A DNA stretch of 6,938 nt. Source: an uncultured delta proteobacterium (lineage in GTDB: Bacteria > Myxococcota_A > Polyangia > Polyangiales > Polyangiaceae). The stretch is taken from the NCBI GenBank assembly GCA_903893335.1, contig CAITLX010000304.1:1-6938 (forward strand), read 5' to 3'. Both the position numbers and the translations under genes were made by a program. Every line of letters begins with the position of its first letter. Within the stretch, counting starts at the first letter, position 1. Shown here one piece after another: positions 1 through 6,700 of the stretch. Below the pieces are notes generated by a model. The model did no database searches and was not told the DNA's origin. It saw only the letters and a list, made by a program, of their open reading frames with translations.

Positions 1-465
1 GCGCCGGCCGTCGCCGCCATCGAGGAGCGCGCGCACCTCGAGCGCAGGTTCGTCCTCGGCTTCTCCAACGGCGGCTACTTCGCGGCGCTGCTGGCCTCGC
101 GGGCGCTGTTTCCGGCCGACGCCTACGTCGTCGCGCACGCGGGGCCGGCCGTCTCGCCCATCCCGGCCGGCACGGGCAAGCGCCCCGTCCTGCTGCTCAC
201 GGTCGAGGGCGACCCGCTGACGGGGGACACCGGGCGGCTCGCGGCCGACCTCACCGCCGCCGGCTGGGCGTACGACGCGTACGCGAGGGACGAGGCCCAC
301 GAGCTCTCCGACGCGGGCATCGCGTTCAGCGTCGCCTTCTTCGACCAGGTCGCGCGCGGGGGCGTCGTCCCGCTCGACCCGCCCCTCGGCCCGCGCCCAC
401 CCTGGTTCGACCCCGGAGCGGTGATCGCAGCCCCCCGGCTCCCCGGCGCGACCCGCCCGCGCTGA
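1..465 (+). CDS. Alpha/beta-hydrolase (esterase / PHB-depolymerase-like), C-terminal part
   Basis: The frame is open from base 1 and ends at the TGA at 463-465, giving 154 codons; the start lies upstream of the window. The sequence shows a classic nucleophile elbow, GFSNGGY, at residues 20-26 of the visible part. It follows a hydrophobic strand (RFVLGF) and precedes a helix (FAALLASRALF), so Ser22 is the likely nucleophile. A strand ending in VEGDPLTG gives a candidate acid at Asp71, and DEAHEL gives a candidate catalytic His100, in the order and spacing normal for the fold. GFSNGG elbows are common in carboxylesterases and in the LpqC / poly(3-hydroxybutyrate) depolymerase-like group, which hydrolyse ester bonds. 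The substrate cannot be told from this fragment. The last ~30 residues are a proline-rich tail (PLDPPLGPRPPWFDP) outside the fold. Localisation is unknown because the N terminus is missing. A dienelactone-hydrolase or phospholipase/carboxylesterase assignment is equally possible. Confidence 0.82.
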   Translation, partial: APAVAAIEERAHLERRFVLGFSNGGYFAALLASRALFPADAYVVAHAGPAVSPIPAGTGKRPVLLLTVEGDPLTGDTGRLAADLTAAGWAYDAYARDEAHELSDAGIAFSVAFFDQVARGGVVPLDPPLGPRPPWFDPGAVIAAPRLPGATRPR

Positions 466-491
466 GCCCTCGAGGGCCTCGTTCCGCGAAC
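466..491 (+). other. Palindromes just after the hydrolase stop (weak terminator candidate)
   Basis: Directly after the TGA lies the perfect 12-base palindrome GCCCTCGAGGGC (466-477). It is followed by a second small dyad, GTTC-CGC-GAAC (481-491). They could fold as short hairpins, but no T-run follows within the next bases, so an intrinsic terminator is not well supported. A protein-binding site, or chance in GC-rich DNA, are alternatives. Confidence 0.25.
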
Positions 492-535
492 GGCAGGGCG
501 CGCAACCTTTACGTTTGGCGCAAAGACTGCGCCGC

Positions 536-573
536 GTCAAGTCGTTGACAGGAGACGACGGCTGGGATCACCT
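536..573 (+). promoter_or_regulatory. Candidate promoter with overlapping dyad upstream of the giant lipoprotein gene
   Basis: A perfect sigma-70-type -35 hexamer, TTGACA, lies at 545-550. Possible -10 boxes are poor: GATCAC at 566-571 (15-base spacer, 3 of 6 matches, preceded by TGG) or TCACCT at 568-573 (17-base spacer). The -35 is half of an exact inverted repeat, GTCAA-gtcg-TTGAC (536-549), which looks like an operator. The patch around 501-550 is about 44% A+T by count, clearly richer than the coding DNA around it, as expected for a promoter. The predicted start would leave a leader of roughly 80 bases before the ATG at 659. The position fits, but the weak -10 keeps confidence low. Confidence 0.35.
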
Positions 574-604
574 GCGGCTGCGCTGCGTCCAGATACGGGC
601 CTGC

Positions 605-622
605 TCGTCCGCTCGGGGACGA
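605..622 (+). other. Leader hairpin in the 5' untranslated region
   Basis: TCGTCC (605-610) and GGACGA (617-622) are exact reverse complements separated by six bases (GCTCGG). They give a 6-bp stem about 36 bases before the start codon. It could influence translation or transcript stability if the transcript starts near 575-585. In DNA this GC-rich such a stem can also occur by chance. Confidence 0.25.
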
Positions 623-648
623 CCGTCCTCTGCTGGGTGCGCCGCTCC

Positions 649-653
649 AGGTG
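649..653 (+). promoter_or_regulatory. Shine-Dalgarno for the ATG at 659
   Basis: AGGTG lies five bases before the ATG, matching the core of the anti-Shine-Dalgarno complement. It supports choosing 659 as the start. No ATG or GTG occurs in this frame in the ~130 bases upstream that were checked, and the sequence after 659 immediately encodes a signal peptide. Confidence 0.45.
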
Positions 654-658
654 CCCCC

Positions 659-787
659 ATGTCAGCTTCTACCTCCCTTCGATCCCGCTTCTCGCCGCTC
701 CGCGCTCTCGCGGCCACCTTCCGGCGTCCTGCCGCGTCGCTCGCGCTCTTCGGCGCGATCGCCGCGTCGTCGGGCCTCTCGGCGTGC
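659..787 (+). other. Signal peptide with lipobox (residues 1-43)
   Basis: The N-region is long and arginine-rich (six Arg in the first 23 residues). A hydrophobic core follows (ASLALFGAIAASSGL), then LSAC, a textbook lipobox for signal peptidase II with Cys43 (785-787) as the lipidated residue. Residue +2 is Ala, not Asp, so by the enterobacterial rule it would be sent to the outer membrane; whether that rule holds in this organism is not known from the sequence. A signal peptidase I cut after ACA (residue 44) is the main alternative. Confidence 0.75.
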
Positions 788-3700
788 GCACGCGACGAGC
801 AGCCGACGGCCGCTGCCGAGCACCTCGGCAGCGCCGAGCAGGCGGTCTGGACGAACGGCGATTTCGAGGCCGACAACATCGGGGCCACGCCGCCGACCGG
901 CTGGACGGTCGGGACGTACCTCAACGGCACGGGCGTGACGGGGAGCACGGCGTCGCCGCCGTCGTCGTTCGGCGCGCTGAACCTCAGCTCGACCGCCGGG
1001 CAGGGGGTGCAGGAGACGTTCGTCGTCGGCGGCACGCAGAGCTCGCAGAGCGACCCCGACCTCGGCACCGGGCAGGCGTTTCGCTTCCCGCTCTACGGCC
1101 AGCGCGGCGTGCGCGTGAACTACCTGTCGTCCACCGACAACGGCAAGAACAAGAACGCCAACTCGCTCAGCCAGACGATGACGGTCGCCGCGGCCGACGT
1201 CGATCCGATCGACGGCACGGTGCACGTCCGCTTCGCCATCGCGCCGGTGCTCGAGAACCCGGCGCACGGCTACACCCAGCAGCCCTACTACTATGTAGAG
1301 GTCAACAACGTCACCAAGGGCACGAAGCTCTACGGTGACTTCAACATCGCCGGCCAGGTCGGCGTGCCCTGGATCACGACGACCAGCGTCCTGACGGGCA
1401 ACCAGACGCAGTGGACGAACTGGCAGCTCGTCGACGTCGCGCCGGGCAATGCGGCGCTCGCCATCGGCGACCAGGTCAAGCTCACCGTCGTCGGCTCCGG
1501 CTGCTCGCTCGGCGGCCACTTCGGGCGCGTCTACGTCGACGGCATGGGCTCGTCGATCCCGGGCACGTACACCTGGGCGAGCGGGCCGACGTCGGCGAGC
1601 GCCGGCGCGAACATCACCTACACGGTCAACTACCGCAACGGCGGGTCGGCCTCTGCCGTCGGCGCCCAGCTCGCGATGGTCACGCCGCCGAACACGACCT
1701 ACCAGTCGGTCTCCGGCATCAGCGGCTGTACGACGCCCGCGGCCAACGGGACGGGCACGGTCACGTGTCCGCTCGGGACGCTCGCCCCAGGCGCCAGCGG
1801 GTCGTTCACCGTGACGGTGAAGATCAACGCGGCCGCCACCGGCACGATCGTCAATGGAAACTACTCCATCTCGGCGGTCAACCAGCCCACGCTGCTCGGC
1901 GCCAAGGTGACCACGACGATCATCAGCGCGGCGACGCTCGCCGACGTCGTCGTGACCAAGACCTCCAGCGTCGCGACGACCAACTGGGGCCAGACGTTCA
2001 CCTACACGATCGTGGCGCAGAACAACGGGCCCAACGCGCTCGCCGAGGGCACCGTCACGCTGGCCGACGTCATGCCGGCGCAGCTCGCGAGCATGACCTG
2101 GACGTGCACGGCGACGAGGGCCACGAACGACACCACGACGTCGTGTCGGCGAGGCTTCGGCAGCGGCACCGGCAGCATCAACCGCAACACCCTGCGCATC
2201 GGCGTCGGCGGCAAGCTCACCTTCGTCGTCTCGGCGCGCGTCAACACCGGCAGCGGCCTCGGCTCGATCACGAACACCGCGACGGCGACCGTCGGCGGCG
2301 GCTTCTTCGACTCGAACACGGCCAACAACACGGCGACCGTGACGACGCCGATCGGCACGGCGCGCACGCTGACCGTGACCAAGTCGGGCACGGGTACGGG
2401 CACCGTCGTCTCCGCACCGGCGGGCGTCAGCTGCGGCGCGACCTGCGCCGGCACCTTCGTGGACGGCGAGACCGTCGTGCTCACCGCGTCGCCGCTGGCG
2501 AGCGGAACGTTCACCGGCTGGGGCGGCGCGTGCGCCAGCGCAGGCAGCGCGGGCACCTGCACGCTGACCCTCAGCGGCAACCAGACGGTGACCGCGGCCT
2601 TCGCCGCTGCCGTGGTGAGCACCCCGGCGAACGTCTACGTCTACAGTGGAAGCAACCAGTTCGCGGCCACGGGCGCGGCCTTCGGCAGCAGCCTCGTCGC
2701 GCTGGTCACCGACCAGAACGGCAACCCGGTCAACAACGCCACGGTGACCTGGAGCAAGCCGGCGAGCGGCGCGAGCGCCACGATCGCCGCGACCTCGAAC
2801 ACCAATGCGAGCGGCCTCGCGACGGTCACCGCGACGGCGAACGCCACCGCGGGCACCTACGCGGTGACCCCGTCGGTGACCGGAGCGACGACGCAATCGA
2901 CCTTCAAGCTGACCAACGTCGGCCCCGCGGCGATCGTGACGTACCTCTCGGGCGGCACCGCGGCCGATCCCAACCAGACGACCATCGGCACGCAGTTCCC
3001 CGCGCCCCTCGCGGTGACGGTGACCGACACGGCGGGCAACCCCGTGAGCGGCGTCTCGGTCGCGTTCGCCGTCCCGGGCAGCGGCGCCTCGGGCACGCGC
3101 TCGTCCTCGACGGCGACGACCGGCAGCAACGGGCAGGCCAGCATCACCGTGACGGCGAACAACACGGCGAGCCCCGTCGCTGCGGGCCCCGTCTACACCC
3201 CCTGGACGGCGACGGCGACCGTGGCCAGCGTCGGCTCGGTCAACTTTCAGTTGGTCAACCTCAGCCCCGGTCCGGCCAGCATCTTCGTCATCTCGGGCAC
3301 GCCGCAGACGACGCCGCTGAACAATGCCTTCCCCACGGCGCTGACCGTCGGCGTCATCGACGGCGTCGGCAACCCGCAGCCGAACCAGACGATCACGTTC
3401 ACCGCTCCGGCCAGCGGCGCGAGCGCGACCTTCACGCCGGCCGGCGGCACCGCCACGACCGACTCGAGCGGCATCGCCACCATCGTCGTGACCGCCAACG
3501 GAACGGCGGGCGCGTACACCGTCAATGCCGCCGTCGGCGGCGTCGCGACGCCCGCAGCGTTCGCGCTGACCAACGACGCGTCGCAGTCGGTGACCGAGCA
3601 GGCCGGCACGCCGCAGGCGACGGTCGTGAACACGAACTTCGGGACGCAGCTTCAGGTGCTCGTCGCCGACGCGAACGACAACCCGATCTCGGGCGTCGTC

Positions 3701-6700
3701 GTCACCTTCGCCGTGCCCGCCTCGACGGGCGCGTCGGTGACCTTCCCGGGCGGGGTGGCCACGGCCACCACCAACTCGTCGGGCCTCGCGTCGATCCTGG
3801 TCAAGGCCAACACGCACGCGGGCGCCTACACCGTGTCGGCCTCGACCGCGCTGAGCGGCGCCAACACCGGCGACTTCGCGCTCACCAACGAGGCGGGAGC
3901 GGCGTCCAAGGTCGTGGCCATCTCGGGCGGAAGCCAGCACGCGGTCGTCGGCGCTGCGTTCGCCAGCCCGCTCGTCGCCGAGGTCGAGGACGCGTTCGGC
4001 AATGCAGTCTCCGGAACCAACGTCACGTTCAGCGCGCCCACGACCGGCGCCTCCGCGTCCTTCCCCGGCGGCGCCTCGGGCTTCAGCGACGGCGCGGGCC
4101 TGGTGAGCGTGAACGCGACGGCGGGCTCGGTCGCCGGCGGCTACAACGTGACCGCGACGTTCCCCGGGGCGACCGCCTCGGCGTCGTTCGCGCTGACCAA
4201 CGACCTCGGCACCGGCATGTGCTTCACCGACGCCGACTGCACCGGCGGCGACTGGTGCCTCGAGTCGTCGCAGCTCTGCAAGGCGCAGCTCGCCAACGGA
4301 GTCGCGATCCCGAGCGACCCGCCCCACGCGAACCCCACGCTCAACGCGACGTGCACGACCGCGGCGGCCACGCTGGTCTGCCAGACGAACGCGTGTGACG
4401 CCGACGCCAAGTGTGGCTGGCTCAACGGCACGGGCACCTGCACCACCGGCGCCGACGCGCGCTGCCGGTCGGGCGCGTGCAGCGCCAATGGCACGTGCAT
4501 GCCGGTCGGCGGCTGCAACGCCGACGGCGACTGCACCTCGGAGCAGTATTGCAACACCGGCGCGCACCTCTGCGCCGCCAAGATCGCCAACTCGGGCGCG
4601 CTCGTCGCGGTGACGGGGCACACCCCCGACCTCTCGAGTGCGGTGTGCGGCAGCGCTTCGAGCTCGACCATCGGCGGCATCGAGTGCGTCACGGCCGTGT
4701 GCGACCTCGACAACGCGTGCGGGTGGAAGAACGGCACCACGGGGTGCGCGGTCGGCGCCGCCGATGCGCGCTGCCGCAGCGGGCAGTGCAGCGCCAACGG
4801 CGCGTGCATGCCGGCGAGCGGATGCAACGTCGACGCCGACTGCGGCGGCGGCCTCTGGTGCAACGAGTCGGCGAACGCGTGCACCGCGAAGCTCGCGAAC
4901 GGCGTCGCCATCCCGAACGACCCGCCGCACACGAGCCCGACGCTCACCGCCGTCTGCACGAGCGCCGCTGCGACGCTGGTGTGCCAGGAGTCGGTCTGCG
5001 ACACCGACGACAAGTGCGGCTGGCGGGACGGCACCTCGGGCTGCACCGCGAGCCAGGCCGACGCTCGTTGCCGCAGCGGAGAGTGCAGCGCCGACGGCAC
5101 GTGCAAGCCGCTCGGTGGCTGCAACGCAGACGCCGACTGCGCCGCGACGCAGTACTGCAACACCGGGGCACACGCGTGCGCGGCGAAGATCGCCAACTCC
5201 GGGGCGCTCGTCGCCGTGGCGGGGCACTCCCCCGACCTCTCGAGCGCGGTGTGCGCGAGCACGTCGAGCTCGATCATCGCCGTCATCGAGTGCGTCACGG
5301 CCGTCTGCGACCTCGACAACGCCTGCGGCTGGAAGAACCTGACGGGTGCCTGCACGGCGAGCGCCGCCGACGCGCGCTGCCGCACCGGCGTGTGCGACAG
5401 CGACGCGCTCTGCGGCTGGAAGGTCGGGACGTCGGGCTGCACCGCGAGCACCGCCGATACGCGCTGCCGCAGCGGTCAGTGCAGCACCAACGGAGCCTGC
5501 ATGCCGGCGGGCGGCTGCAACGTCGACGCCGATTGCGGCGGCGGGCTCTGGTGCAACGAGACGACGAACACCTGCACCGCGAAGTTCGCCAACGCGTCGC
5601 CGATGCCGACGGACGTTCCGCACGCGAACCCGACGCTCGACGGCAAGTGCACCGCCCCGGCGGCGCTGCTCGTCTGCCAGACCTCGGTGTGCGACGCCGA
5701 CGCGAAGTGCGGCTGGGCCGACGGCACCTCGGGCTGCACCACGGGCGAGGACGCCCGCTGCCGCAGCACCGCGTGCAGCGCGAACCAGACGTGCATGCCG
5801 CTCGGCGGCTGCAACGCGGACGCCGATTGCACCGCGGCGCAGTACTGCGACAACGCCGCGCACGCCTGCGCCGCGAAGATCGCCAACGGCAGCCCGCTGG
5901 TCACCGTGTCCGGCCACACGCCGGACCTCTCGGTCGCCGACTGCGTGACCAACACCGCGATCGGCGGCATCGAGTGCACCACCGCGGTGTGCGACGCCGA
6001 CAACGCGTGCGGCTGGAAGAACTCCACGCCGGGCTGCACCGCGAGCACGCTCGACGCGCGCTGCCGGTCGGCCGTGTGCGACGCCGACGCGAAGTGCGGC
6101 TGGGCCGACGGCACCTCGGGCTGCACGGCCGCGACGCAGGACGCCCGCTGCCGCAGCGGGGCGTGTGGCGGTGACGGGAAATGCATGCCGGCGGGTGGCT
6201 GCGACATCGACTCCGACTGCACCGGCGGCAAGTGGTGCCAGGAGACGACGCACGTCTGCACCGCGAAGCTGTCGAACGGCACCGCGATGCCGACGGACGC
6301 GCCGCACACGAACCCGGCCCTCGACGGCAAGTGCGCCGCTCCCGCGGCCACGCTCGTGTGCGCGACGTCGGTGTGCGACTCCGACGACGCCTGCGGGTGG
6401 AAGAATGGCACCTCGGGGTGCACCACCGGCGCCGACGGCCGCTGCCGGACCGGGGTCTGCAGCGTGAACGGTACCTGCATGCCCGTCGCTGGCTGCAACG
6501 CCGACGGCGACTGCGCCTCGACGCAGTACTGCGACACCGGCGCCCACGCCTGCACCGCGAAGATCGTCAACGGCAACGCCGTCGTCTCGGTGACGGGGCA
6601 CACGCCGGACCTCTCGATCGCCAACTGCACGACCAACGGCTCCATCGCCGGCGTCGAGTGCATCACCGCTGCGTGCGACGCCGACAACCTCTGCGGCCTG

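Noticed and set aside
466..491. Intrinsic terminator for the hydrolase gene
   Set aside because: The palindromes give only short stems and no T-tract follows, so I kept it only as a weak structural feature.
1291..1299. In-phase stop suspected at the TAG within 'tatgtagag'
   Set aside because: In the frame of the ATG at 659 the codons are TAT GTA GAG (Tyr-Val-Glu), so the TAG is out of frame.
637..1338. Plus-strand frame starting at 637, just before the chosen start
   Set aside because: Arg-rich shadow translation. The ATG at 659 has a better-placed AGGTG and gives a signal peptide with a lipobox at once.
1411..6174. Long plus-strand frames in another phase (1411-4398 and 4411-6174)
   Set aside because: Translations are dominated by Arg, His, Gly and Asp with no domain pattern. 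They overlap the real frame, which translates into DUF11, Ig-like and cysteine-rich repeats without interruption.
662..6601. A 1979-codon open frame on the minus strand, antisense to nearly the whole surface-protein gene
   Set aside because: Its translation is a low-complexity run of Arg, Gly, Ala, Val and Asp with no recognisable domain, as expected when a GC-rich gene is read on the other strand. The forward frame has a Shine-Dalgarno, a signal peptide and recognisable domains.
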